This document shows, one piece after another, positions 40,953-48,155 of a stretch of DNA of 48,155 nt. Origin of the DNA: Marine Group II euryarchaeote MED-G37 (GTDB lineage: Archaea; Thermoplasmatota; Poseidoniia; Poseidoniales; Thalassarchaeaceae); NCBI GenBank assembly GCA_002457555.1, contig NTJQ01000010.1, forward strand, positions 1-48,155, in the 5' to 3' direction. The notes under the pieces were generated by a model that saw nothing but the letters and a program-made list of their open reading frames with translations, was not told where the DNA came from and ran no database searches. The translations under genes were made by a program, and so were the position numbers. Position 1 is the stretch's first letter; the number at the start of each line of letters is the position of its first letter.

Positions 40953-42212
40953 ATGGCCTATCCCACTTCGCCAACCATTGTGGCGGAAGACATCACGACC
41001 TGCGATGTGCTGGTTATCGGAGCCGGACCGGGTGGCGGTAACGCCGCTCTCCACAGTGCTAGAAATGGCCTCAAAACGATTCTAATCGAGGACCATTCAG
41101 AGATTGGAACTCCTGTGCACTGCGGTGAATGTATCTCTGATGTTGCCTGTGATAATCTCAAACTCAACCTGCCTGCTCACGTCATCAGTAAGCGAGTACA
41201 CGGCATTCGTGTGATATTCCCAGATGGAACAGCCAAGAAACTCACTGAAGAAGGATACGTTTTGGAAAAGCACCTTTTCGAGCGATGGATTGCAGAGGAA
41301 GCGGTATCTGAGGGGGCTCAATTAGAACTATCTCACAAATTGCTTAGTATGGAGAAACAATACGACGCAAATGGTAAGTTCACAGGTTGGCTTTGTGATG
41401 GAAATGGTGAGCAATTCCCAATTCAAACAAAGGTCGTTATTGATGCATCTGGCGTAGCCGCAGTGGCCTCTAAAATCCTCGATTTAAACCCTCGAGGTCA
41501 GGTTATTGCAGGTATGCAATATGAGATGCTTGAAGTTCCAACAGATGATTATCTCGACTTTTATATTTGGCCAGAGTACGCCGAAAAGGGTTACCTATGG
41601 ATGATTCCAAAGTGTGACGGTAGAGCCAATGTAGGTTTGGTTACGGAGGATAAGCCCCGAACTAAGAAGGCCCTTGACGAATTCATTGAAGTTACCCACT
41701 TCAAAGATCTAGAACAAGTTCCACCTCCATGGAAGGAAAAGGGCAATCCTGCCTTCGGTGGCACAATTCCAATTTCAGGCCCGTTCGAATTAACCTATGA
41801 TGATGGATTGATGCTGGTAGGTGATGCAGCTGGCTTCACTTCGCCATTGTTCGAAGGTGGCTCTCATCTTGCTCTCAAGTCGGCCACCTTCGCAGCAGAT
41901 GTTGCTGCCGAGCAGATAGCAGCCGACGACCTCTCGGCGAGCAAGATGTTTCGATACCAGAAACTCTGGAGCGATGAATTCCCGCCTTATGGTAAAATTT
42001 TGAAAGGCAAGTCGGCGTTATTCAATCTAAGTGACGAGGACATGTCAATCATGGCTCAGTGTTTCCCAAATGAAATGAGCAATATGGGTCCGCATGGAAA
42101 GTTAGCAGTATGTTTGCGTCTATTGATGCGAAGACCAAGTCTCTATGGAAAGCGAATAATACCTGCAATGCTTTCATTCGGTTATTCGCGGGCGAAGTAT
42201 TACGGCTGGTGA
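40953..42212 (+). CDS. Geranylgeranyl-reductase-family FAD protein
   Basis: Flavoprotein of 420 residues. GAGPGGGNAALHSARNGLKTILIE binds FAD, GTPVHCGECI carries the family Cys, and LMLVGDAAGFTSPLFEGGSHLALKSA is the second FAD motif. In archaea these enzymes saturate the geranylgeranyl chains of membrane lipids; some act on quinone side chains. The ATG (MAYPTSP) is preferred to a TTG 8 codons earlier. The location opposite ubiD-ubiA allows either role. Confidence 0.9.
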   Translation: MAYPTSPTIVAEDITTCDVLVIGAGPGGGNAALHSARNGLKTILIEDHSEIGTPVHCGECISDVACDNLKLNLPAHVISKRVHGIRVIFPDGTAKKLTEEGYVLEKHLFERWIAEEAVSEGAQLELSHKLLSMEKQYDANGKFTGWLCDGNGEQFPIQTKVVIDASGVAAVASKILDLNPRGQVIAGMQYEMLEVPTDDYLDFYIWPEYAEKGYLWMIPKCDGRANVGLVTEDKPRTKKALDEFIEVTHFKDLEQVPPPWKEKGNPAFGGTIPISGPFELTYDDGLMLVGDAAGFTSPLFEGGSHLALKSATFAADVAAEQIAADDLSASKMFRYQKLWSDEFPPYGKILKGKSALFNLSDEDMSIMAQCFPNEMSNMGPHGKLAVCLRLLMRRPSLYGKRIIPAMLSFGYSRAKYYGW

Positions 42213-42243
42213 TCCGATACTCTCCACTGTTGGAAATCTCCTG

Positions 42244-44574
42244 ATGTTGCTGGCGGTAGTATCCAGCCTAATTTGGTGCTTCTCACGATTGCCAAGAGGA
42301 GAGCAGCTGGCACGACATACTACCTTAGCGGCTCAGGTCGCTCCTTGGGTATTCTTGACGACGGCATTCATCTTCGATTTCGAAGGTTTAGATTTGGTTT
42401 CAAGGTACGGCGGAGAAGAATTACCACTGCTCTATCGAATCTCTGCAGTTTGGGGTGGTAGAGCAGGTCCACTTTTGCTTTGGGCGGCAATAATGGGAAC
42501 TGTCACTTGGTTCATGTCGGGTCGCAGTGTATCGAATTCAGTTGAGGTTAAATTAATGCACGGTTGTACCGCAGCGATAATTGTAATTTCTTGGATTCTC
42601 ACTCCTTTTGCAGAGTCAACCGGTTGGAGAGGAACTCTCAATCCATTACTACAAACCGATCTAATGGTAATTCATCCACCGGTTGTTTTTGCATATTACT
42701 CACTCTGTCTAGCAGTTGCTAGTATAGCTCTCGCCGGGCTTATCAAAGGTCACGAGGCGAGGCGGGTGCACGAAGCGCAACTACATTGGGCACGCGCTGG
42801 ATTCCTGATCGGAACCATAGGAATTGGATTAGGTGGATTGTGGGCCTATACAGTACTCGACTGGGGTGGATATTGGGCTTGGGATCCAGTCGAGACCGGC
42901 TCTATTCTGCCTTGGTTCGCCCTGTTGATGATTGTACATGCTCGTGCGCGAATCGACTCCGAAAGAGACTCTGCAATACTTGTCTCACCGGCCCTTGGTA
43001 TGCTCGCTGGCGCACTTGCAATCCATGCAACCTTAGTCACACGTGCAAATGGAGTATGGGCCTCAGTACACTCTTTTGTTGGCAATGAAGAAGCAAGAGA
43101 ATACAACGACCCGTACATAAGAATCGTACAATTATTCGACGATGGTGCAGCCGGTTTGGAAGTAGCAGCATATTTTCTGATTATGATATCACTTTGTTTT
43201 GCAGCCTTCTTATGGCTGGTAAAGCAACAAGAGAAGCTACTCGATTCATCTTCAAAGACTTCGATGATAATGGGAAATCGTAATCTATCCATTGCTTTGC
43301 TCATCGCTACCCCAACATTGGGTATTTGGATGGGTTCAACAGCGGTAACTTTGGTCGGTGCAGCACTGATGTTTTTACTAATCAAAGGAGACTCTGAGAA
43401 ACCCCCTGCGACTTGGGTCTTTGGAGGAGTCTTCCTAATGTTGTTCGCAAGTTGGTCGTGGGCCGCAAGTTTGGAACAATCGATTATCGGGATGCTATTT
43501 TTCCTAAGCCCATGGTTGATGTCTGCGGAAGAAGAGGAATCACCTCTAACAAAACTGTTCAACGATACTTCAGTCCGAATGAAAGTGGCTAGGGCGATTC
43601 CTTGGTATTCTGCCGCCGCCTTCCTTACATTGACCTGGTTATTGCTCGCCGCTGAGATAGACGGAACCAGCCTAGCGGCTCACGAATTCTATGGCTCTCC
43701 AATACTAGTCTTGGCGATTCTAGCGATTACAATCTACTCTCTTGGAAAGAGCATCGATGCAAAGCGTGGAAACGCATTCATGACTACTACACTACTCGCC
43801 TCATTACTATTCGCCTATTACGCAGAGGAGTTCTCTCTTCCCGGCGACCCCCAACTTATGCTCACAGACAATATCTCGAGGGGTTCTCTTGCAATGTTCA
43901 TGCTAACTTGGCTATTTGTGGCTCTACCTCCAACCGTGAAGGTGGCGTTCACGACTGGTCGCAAGGTATTGCCGAAATTAAGAGCCGATGGAATAACCGC
44001 CAAATCTAATGCAGCCCGTTTGAGATTGATTGGTTCCCATATTGCACATTTAGGACTCATACTACTTCTCTTAGGACACGTACTTACTACTACCTTGGTA
44101 GATCGTGCTGACCCAAGCCATCTTGTAACGTTAGAGAAAGACAACCCTGTGGAATTCAAGGAATACGAACTAACTTTCCGCGATACTGTCTTGTTAAGTG
44201 AAGAAGACCCAGAATACGACTACAAAATAGGCGACGGATTCGCTGGATTTGTTATCGAGGTGACAAAAGATGGAGAGAAAGTTGACGAAGTTACTCCCGG
44301 GATTCTCCGCTTTAGTTGGACAACTACGCGCTCGGAAGTAGATAGAATGATCCGTCCAAGCGGAGATATGATCTTCATTCTCGATCAACAACAGGCAGAA
44401 ATCAGTCTGACCTCAATGATGCGAGGCGAGACCGATGAAGTCGAAGAAATTCGCGTCACGGTACACGATTTACGGGGCTCCCACCTTGTCTGGGCTGGCT
44501 GGAGTCTAATCATGTTAGGCGGCCTCGCGGCCCTACTCAGTAGTAGCCCAGTGACCCCCGAAGAAGAGGAATAA
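42244..44574 (+). CDS. ccmF: CcmF-like cytochrome c heme lyase component
   Basis: Polytopic protein of 776 residues with about 14 helices. The tryptophan-rich heme-binding WWD-type motif appears as WGGYWAWDPVETGSILPW. Upstream is ISAVWGGRAGPLLLW, corresponding to the WGGxxGSLLLW segment of CcmF. HPPVVFAYYSLC and TLVTRANGVWASVHSF carry the conserved His/Ser loops. The C-terminal exported loop (about 640-750) precedes the last helix. In System I, CcmF attaches heme to apocytochrome c with CcmE and CcmH, which are not in the window. Suggests c-type cytochromes in an aerobic chain. Confidence 0.92.
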   Translation: MLLAVVSSLIWCFSRLPRGEQLARHTTLAAQVAPWVFLTTAFIFDFEGLDLVSRYGGEELPLLYRISAVWGGRAGPLLLWAAIMGTVTWFMSGRSVSNSVEVKLMHGCTAAIIVISWILTPFAESTGWRGTLNPLLQTDLMVIHPPVVFAYYSLCLAVASIALAGLIKGHEARRVHEAQLHWARAGFLIGTIGIGLGGLWAYTVLDWGGYWAWDPVETGSILPWFALLMIVHARARIDSERDSAILVSPALGMLAGALAIHATLVTRANGVWASVHSFVGNEEAREYNDPYIRIVQLFDDGAAGLEVAAYFLIMISLCFAAFLWLVKQQEKLLDSSSKTSMIMGNRNLSIALLIATPTLGIWMGSTAVTLVGAALMFLLIKGDSEKPPATWVFGGVFLMLFASWSWAASLEQSIIGMLFFLSPWLMSAEEEESPLTKLFNDTSVRMKVARAIPWYSAAAFLTLTWLLLAAEIDGTSLAAHEFYGSPILVLAILAITIYSLGKSIDAKRGNAFMTTTLLASLLFAYYAEEFSLPGDPQLMLTDNISRGSLAMFMLTWLFVALPPTVKVAFTTGRKVLPKLRADGITAKSNAARLRLIGSHIAHLGLILLLLGHVLTTTLVDRADPSHLVTLEKDNPVEFKEYELTFRDTVLLSEEDPEYDYKIGDGFAGFVIEVTKDGEKVDEVTPGILRFSWTTTRSEVDRMIRPSGDMIFILDQQQAEISLTSMMRGETDEVEEIRVTVHDLRGSHLVWAGWSLIMLGGLAALLSSSPVTPEEEE

Positions 44575-44577
44575 GTC

Positions 44578-44589
44578 GGAAAATTTTCC
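44578..44589. other. Palindrome GGAAAATTTTCC after ccmF
   Basis: A perfect 12-nt palindrome 3 nt after the ccmF stop, 20 nt before the FKBP promoter box. Could be a regulator site or part of a terminator (TTTT). Confidence 0.35.
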
Positions 44590-44608
44590 CTAAGAGAGAA
44601 CCGTTTGT

Positions 44609-44635
44609 ATCAAAAAGGGGAGATAGGTCGGCGGG
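44609..44635 (+). promoter_or_regulatory. FKBP gene promoter: ATCAAAAAGG box plus GGTCGGCGGG element
   Basis: ATCAAAAAGG (44609-44618) sits at the TATA position and GGTCGGCGGG (44626-44635) matches the EF-1A element in sequence and spacing. The short leader carries GGAGG. Confidence 0.55.
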
Positions 44636-44656
44636 TCGCCCTCAGGAGGCTAATCC

Positions 44657-45355
44657 ATGGACAACGGTGCAATCGTTCACGTAGAATACGACCTTTACAA
44701 CGCTGAATCTGGCGATCTTATCGAGACTACCAGAGAGGAAATTGCCAAGGAACATGAAGTATTTGATGAAGCTCGCACTTACGAGCCGATGATTACCGTA
44801 GTCGGAGAAGGTCGCCTAATCGCTGGCTTCGAGGCTCATCTTTCCGATGCTGAGGCAGACAACGAGTACACTTTCGATATCGAGCCTACCGATGCTTACG
44901 GGGAGCGCGACGCATCCCTAGTGGAGACTATCTCCCAGAATGTTCTACTTCGAAGCGTTGGTGACCCAAACATGCTTGCAATCGGTGCTCCGGTCGAAAT
45001 CGGCGGTCGTAACGGAATCTTGCAAATGCTACGTGCTGGTCGCGCCCGAATCGATTACAACCATCCTCTAGCGGGTACTACATTACGTTACACATACACC
45101 ATCGTCAAGGTGGTAGAAGACCGCGCTGAGCGGGTTGCTACACTCCTTCAAATGAATACTGGGCGCTCGGACTTCGAGGTTGAATTCGATGGCGACGATG
45201 TTACTATCACACTACCAGACTCAATCGCCTACGACCAAAACTGGGCATATGCCAAGTTCTCTCTGGTCCGCGCACTGCGCGAGCACCTCGAGGTTGGAAC
45301 CGTGGTATTCCGAGAAGTTCACGAACCACGTGTTGCAGCAGATGAAGAAGAGTGA
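44657..45355 (+). CDS. FKBP-type peptidyl-prolyl isomerase (SlyD-like)
   Basis: Protein-folding isomerase and chaperone of 232 residues. FKBP core: HVEYDLYNAESGDLIETT, VVGEGRLIAGFEAHLSDAEADNEYTFDIEPTDAYGERD, with the insert-in-flap domain (about 85-150; the G-R-N-G-I-L-Q-M and N-H-P-L-A-G-T-T-L-R-Y segments are typical). The last 80 residues form an extra domain seen in archaeal long FKBPs. GGAGG lies seven bases before the ATG. Strong promoter features suggest high expression. Confidence 0.94.
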   Translation: MDNGAIVHVEYDLYNAESGDLIETTREEIAKEHEVFDEARTYEPMITVVGEGRLIAGFEAHLSDAEADNEYTFDIEPTDAYGERDASLVETISQNVLLRSVGDPNMLAIGAPVEIGGRNGILQMLRAGRARIDYNHPLAGTTLRYTYTIVKVVEDRAERVATLLQMNTGRSDFEVEFDGDDVTITLPDSIAYDQNWAYAKFSLVRALREHLEVGTVVFREVHEPRVAADEEE

Positions 45356-45382
45356 TTGTGCCTCTCGGTACTCATAGGGTAC

Positions 45383-45407
45383 GTCAACGCCTTACGGCTC
45401 AGTTGAC
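45383..45407. other. Hairpin after the FKBP gene
   Basis: GTCAAC-GCC pairs with GGC-TCA-GTTGAC around a TTAC loop, with a three-base bulge; 28 nt after the stop. The surrounding 184-nt gap to the lipoprotein gene shows no gene. Confidence 0.35.
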
Positions 45408-45539
45408 CCTTTCGTCGTCATTGAGGCGACTTTGGGAGATATCCCTCGGTCATCAATGTAGCAGTTAATCCACCAATGTGCGAATTATTGGCTCTACTTT
45501 CCGTTCGGTTGAAGACTGAGAGGCGTTCCAGAATCATAC

Positions 45540-46151
45540 ATGCGCACGCGGCTGACCGTGTTCAGTTTGCTACTCATGCTGGTATTTTCGACTATTAGTG
45601 CTGGTTGCATGGGTTTGGTTATGCAACGTGAAATTATGGAAGATATGCGCGAAGAACCGTTTGTAAACAACAAGGAAGAGTCGTTCTTTTGGGAAGTTAT
45701 GTTCACCTCTGAATCTCTTGACCTTGAATCCGTCCAATACACAAATGAAACCCCAATCCTGTTTGACGAGACAGTATCAAAGATGTCGATTACCTTCCGT
45801 GCTGAATTCCCTTATTCTACTCTGCTTGATCTCAATGAAAGCAATGAGCTTCGATATGTCGAAGTCAAGGTTTGGGAGCCTGGCGTAAAGGAATCTGGTG
45901 GTAATCCATATTGGGATATTAGGGCAACTCAGGATTATCCATTAGAGAGATTTGATTTTTCTAGTTTGGCAAATGGAAAGTGGACGGTAGAACTCGACGC
46001 TAGGGGATATGGGATTGATCCCGGTGTAGCACAATTCGCTTTTCACGATTATTTTGAAATGACACTAACGATTACCAAGCCCTGTGTACAGTTCAAAGAA
46101 ATACACGAAGATGGCGAGTGCACTGATTTATCAGTACTCGAAAATATCTGA
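45540..46151 (+). CDS. Small lipoprotein of unknown function
   Basis: A 203-residue exported protein with a basic N-terminus, hydrophobic helix and lipobox ending TISAGC (Cys 23). The rest is acidic and beta-rich (VSKMSITFRAEFPYS, KWTVELDARGYG), with a C-terminal pair of Cys. No family recognised. Located between FKBP and uS2 with its own gap on both sides. Confidence 0.75.
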   Translation: MRTRLTVFSLLLMLVFSTISAGCMGLVMQREIMEDMREEPFVNNKEESFFWEVMFTSESLDLESVQYTNETPILFDETVSKMSITFRAEFPYSTLLDLNESNELRYVEVKVWEPGVKESGGNPYWDIRATQDYPLERFDFSSLANGKWTVELDARGYGIDPGVAQFAFHDYFEMTLTITKPCVQFKEIHEDGECTDLSVLENI

Positions 46152-46163
46152 TTTTACCGTTCA

Positions 46164-46178
46164 CGCCCCTTTGGGGCG
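46164..46178. other. Strong GC hairpin between the lipoprotein and uS2 genes
   Basis: CGCCCC-TTT-GGGGCG, a perfect 6-bp GC stem, 13 nt after the stop codon and about 10 nt before the uS2 TATA-like box. Confidence 0.5.
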
Positions 46179-46186
46179 ATGCGTAG

Positions 46187-46213
46187 CGCTTATGAGGGAA
46201 GGTCAGGTCGCCG
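46187..46213 (+). promoter_or_regulatory. uS2 promoter
   Basis: CGCTTATGAGG at the TATA position, then GGTCAGGTCGCCG (46201-46213) before the predicted start near 46218. The leader contains GAGG seven bases before the ATG. Confidence 0.5.
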
Positions 46214-46231
46214 CGCCACTGAGGATACATC

Positions 46232-46846
46232 ATGAGTGAAAATGAGTCCCCCCTAGTGCCGTACGATGTCTATGAGACACACGCGGTTCACATCGGAACA
46301 AATCAGAAGTCTTCAGATATGCAACGCTTCATCGATAAAGATCGAGCGGATGGTAGCGGACTGCATTTGATTGACATCAATCAAACCGACGCTCGAATCA
46401 GAACAGTCGCTAATTTCCTATCTCGCTTCGACCCTGAGCGAATCCTTGTCGTAAGCGCTCGTCAATACGGACAGAGGCCTGCACGCAAGTTCGCTCAGTC
46501 AATCGGCGCAAAAAGAATCGTTGGCCGTTTTATCCCGGGAACCTTAACAAATCCTAAACTACGAACTTATACCGAACCCGAGGTATTGTTCGTAACCGAT
46601 CCAGCCGCCGACTCACAGGCCCTGTCAGAGGCTGTATCAACAGGTCTTCCAATAGTCGGAATTGTAGATGCAAACAATACTCTTCGAAACGTTGACCTTG
46701 CGCTCCCTGCGAATAACAAAGGTCGCCGCTCGCTGGCTCTAATTTACTGGCTACTTTCCCGAGAGATGCTAACATCCCGCGGAGCTACAAACTACGCAGA
46801 TTGGGAACGTGCTCAAGACGTGGAAGAGTGGGAATCAACTTTCTGA
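46232..46846 (+). CDS. rps2: Ribosomal protein uS2
   Basis: Small-subunit protein of 204 residues. Recognised by THAVHIGTNQKSSDM, the ILVVSARQYGQRPARKFA segment, the G-R-F-I-P-G-T-L-T-N-P motif, EVLFVTDPAADSQAL and PIVGIVDANN near the end. ATG with GAGG leader. Dus lies just downstream. Confidence 0.97.
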   Translation: MSENESPLVPYDVYETHAVHIGTNQKSSDMQRFIDKDRADGSGLHLIDINQTDARIRTVANFLSRFDPERILVVSARQYGQRPARKFAQSIGAKRIVGRFIPGTLTNPKLRTYTEPEVLFVTDPAADSQALSEAVSTGLPIVGIVDANNTLRNVDLALPANNKGRRSLALIYWLLSREMLTSRGATNYADWERAQDVEEWESTF

Positions 46847-46878
46847 GTTCTAAATCTCATTCCATCATCGTTGGATTG

Positions 46879-47880
46879 ATGATGAATGGGCTTCCGCCTC
46901 TTCTCATGGTAGAGCCGGTGCCGCTATTTCTCGCGCCGATGGCGGGAGTCACTGATTTGGCCTACCGTCTGTTGGCGTGTGAGACCGGTGCAGACTTGAC
47001 ATTCACCGAATTTACAGCTGCCTCAGGTCTTTCCCGTCATGCTAAACACTCGTGGCTTAAGGTCGAATCTGACCCTAGAGAATCACCATTCATTCCACAA
47101 ATCTTTGGCGGAGATATTGACGAGATGGTTCAGACAGTAAAATTGCTACAAGATCGGGCAGACATAATCGATCTTAATTTCGGCTGTCCTGCACCTAAAG
47201 TTTGTCGCAACGATGCTGGTGCGGCCTTACTTCGTAATCCCAACAAAGTCGTTGAGATGGTTCGTGCATGCATCGAGGCAGCAGACATTCCAATAACTGT
47301 GAAGATGCGATTAGGAACAGGAAGCGGTCCTAATACCGCTTTGGAAATTTGCCAAAGAATAGAGGCAGAAGGCGTCGAGCGAATTTGCGTACATGGTCGA
47401 ACCCTTCGCCAAAGATATTCCGGAGAATCGGATTGGTCCCAAATCAGAGATATTGTCGAGGCTGTCGATATACCAGTAATCGCCAATGGCGATGTAGTAG
47501 ACGCCAAATCAGCCGCGGCATGCATCGAAGCCACCGGGGCGGCAGGATTGATGATTGGAAGGGGAGCAATAGGCCGCCCGACAATCTTCCATGAAATCAA
47601 GCGAGATTTAGGATGGCTAAATCAGAAGCCACATTGGGGTGAGGATAACCCAGCAGTAGCACGTTCTTGGTGTTGGGAAAGATATCTTCAATTGAGTTCA
47701 GAGGTATACGAAGAGGGTTATTGTAAGAACCTCAAGCGTCACGCTGTATCTTTTACCAAGGGACTTCCTGGTGCATCCAATATGCGAGTTGAATTACATT
47801 CGGTACAAAACCAACAACAATTAGGGATGCGAATTTCCAGATACCTGAAGGAACTTACTTCAACTGAGGTAGCAGCGTAA
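46879..47880 (+). CDS. dus: tRNA-dihydrouridine synthase
   Basis: FMN enzyme reducing uridines in tRNA D loops. About 333 residues. FLAPMAGVTDLAYR, IIDLNFGCPAPKVCRNDAGAALLRNP (catalytic Cys region), VKMRLG, CVHGRTLRQRYSG and IANGDV...GLMIGRGAIGRP are all present. Start MMNGLPPLL is chosen because it gives the usual short N-terminus; a longer frame overlaps the uS2 end. Its stop overlaps the next ATG (TAATG). Confidence 0.95.
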   Translation: MMNGLPPLLMVEPVPLFLAPMAGVTDLAYRLLACETGADLTFTEFTAASGLSRHAKHSWLKVESDPRESPFIPQIFGGDIDEMVQTVKLLQDRADIIDLNFGCPAPKVCRNDAGAALLRNPNKVVEMVRACIEAADIPITVKMRLGTGSGPNTALEICQRIEAEGVERICVHGRTLRQRYSGESDWSQIRDIVEAVDIPVIANGDVVDAKSAAACIEATGAAGLMIGRGAIGRPTIFHEIKRDLGWLNQKPHWGEDNPAVARSWCWERYLQLSSEVYEEGYCKNLKRHAVSFTKGLPGASNMRVELHSVQNQQQLGMRISRYLKELTSTEVAA

Positions 47881-48155
47881 TGCATGATTCAATAAATGTC
47901 AAAGGCACGGAATTACAAAAATGCTCAACCGACCCACTCACAGGGTGGTTTAGGGATGGCTGTTGTAATACAGATTCACGAGACAGAGGCTCACACACCG
48001 TTTGTGCAATTCTAACAGACGACTTCCTGCAATTTGCTAAGTCACAAGGTAATGACCTAATCACACCAGCTCCTCAATTTGGCTTTCCTGGGTTAAAGGC
48101 CGGCGATAGATGGTGTGTTTGTGCTGGAACTTGGCACGATGCAGCGGAAGCAGGG
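47880..48155 (+). CDS. DUF2237-family protein, cut by the window end
   Basis: Ninety-two codons are visible. MHDSINVKGTELQKCSTDPLTG leads, split by the pattern C-S-x-D-P-x-T-G-W-F-R-D-G-C-C-N-T, then H-T-V-C-A-I-L-T-D-D-F-L-Q-F-A-K-S-Q-G-N-D-L and G-F-P-G-L-K-A-G-D-R-W-C-V-C-A. These Cys-rich patterns are typical of DUF2237, a small uncharacterised family. The ATG overlaps the dus stop as TAATG, so translation is likely coupled. The C-terminal end lies outside the window. Confidence 0.88.
   Translation, partial: MHDSINVKGTELQKCSTDPLTGWFRDGCCNTDSRDRGSHTVCAILTDDFLQFAKSQGNDLITPAPQFGFPGLKAGDRWCVCAGTWHDAAEAG

Overview
The window reads as a piece of a planktonic archaeal chromosome, most likely Marine Group II Euryarchaeota (Candidatus Poseidoniales). 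The core machinery is archaeal: EF-1A, uS10, uS2, S8e, S28e, L24e, L7Ae, SRP19, aIF5B, family-B DNA polymerase with a C-terminal PCNA box, a GINS subunit, deoxyhypusine synthase, geranylgeranyl-reductase-type flavoprotein and archaeal TATA-type promoters. Mixed in are genes of bacterial flavour typical of this group: proteorhodopsin, ThrH, UvrB, CcmF, cold-shock protein, CocE-type hydrolase, heavy-metal P-type ATPase. No CRISPR array, insertion sequence, integrase or rRNA gene is seen. Two tRNA genes (Leu-CAA, Ile-GAU) carry encoded CCA.

Layout. 0-2.7 kb: PUA protein, ThrH phosphatase, then S8e, SRP19 and an acetyltransferase that overlap. 2.7-6.4 kb: a light and surface region, with a blue-type proteorhodopsin divergent from a large secreted four-fasciclin/blue-copper protein ending in a PGF-CTERM-like sorting tail, followed by a remnant of a photolyase-related gene. 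6.4-15.5 kb: branched-chain aminotransferase, PolB, a PKD lipoprotein, EF-1A plus uS10, bleomycin-hydrolase-type peptidase, GINS. 15.6-22.8 kb: tRNA-Leu, HAD phosphatase, metal ATPase with a zinc-ribbon partner, a long coiled-coil protein, ParA, YczE-type membrane protein. 22.8-29.4 kb: MoxR, aIF5B, NDK, then the classical L24e/S28e/L7Ae block, interrupted by a membrane-anchored CocE-type hydrolase and a cold-shock protein. 29.5-34.6 kb: PRPP synthetase and a conserved unknown, tRNA-Ile, PRC-barrel-like protein, class III aminotransferase with an unknown partner, and a tiny histone-H1/Hc1-like protein. 34.7-44.6 kb: deoxyhypusine synthase, UvrB, UbiA, UbiD on the minus strand, divergent from a GGR-type reductase and CcmF, together suggesting quinone/isoprenoid and cytochrome c maturation functions. 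44.6-48.2 kb: FKBP isomerase, small lipoprotein, uS2, Dus, and a DUF2237-type gene cut by the window end.

Regulation that can be read directly: some genes have a TATA-like box about 28 nt before the start codon and no ribosome site (leaderless), for example rhodopsin and the fasciclin protein. Others use a strong GAGGTG or GGAGG site 6-9 nt before the ATG. A recurrent promoter box of the form TCAAAWWGGG occurs before EF-1A, FKBP, the coiled-coil gene and both tRNAs, and four translation or proteostasis promoters also carry a GGTCGG-type element between the box and the predicted transcription start. Small tight-loop hairpins recur in the gaps after stop codons. The most unusual points are these promoter elements, the rhodopsin/fasciclin-cupredoxin pair with mirrored promoters, the photolyase remnant, an L24e that has lost three of four zinc cysteines, the Hc1-like protein, and the out-of-frame SRP19/acetyltransferase overlap.
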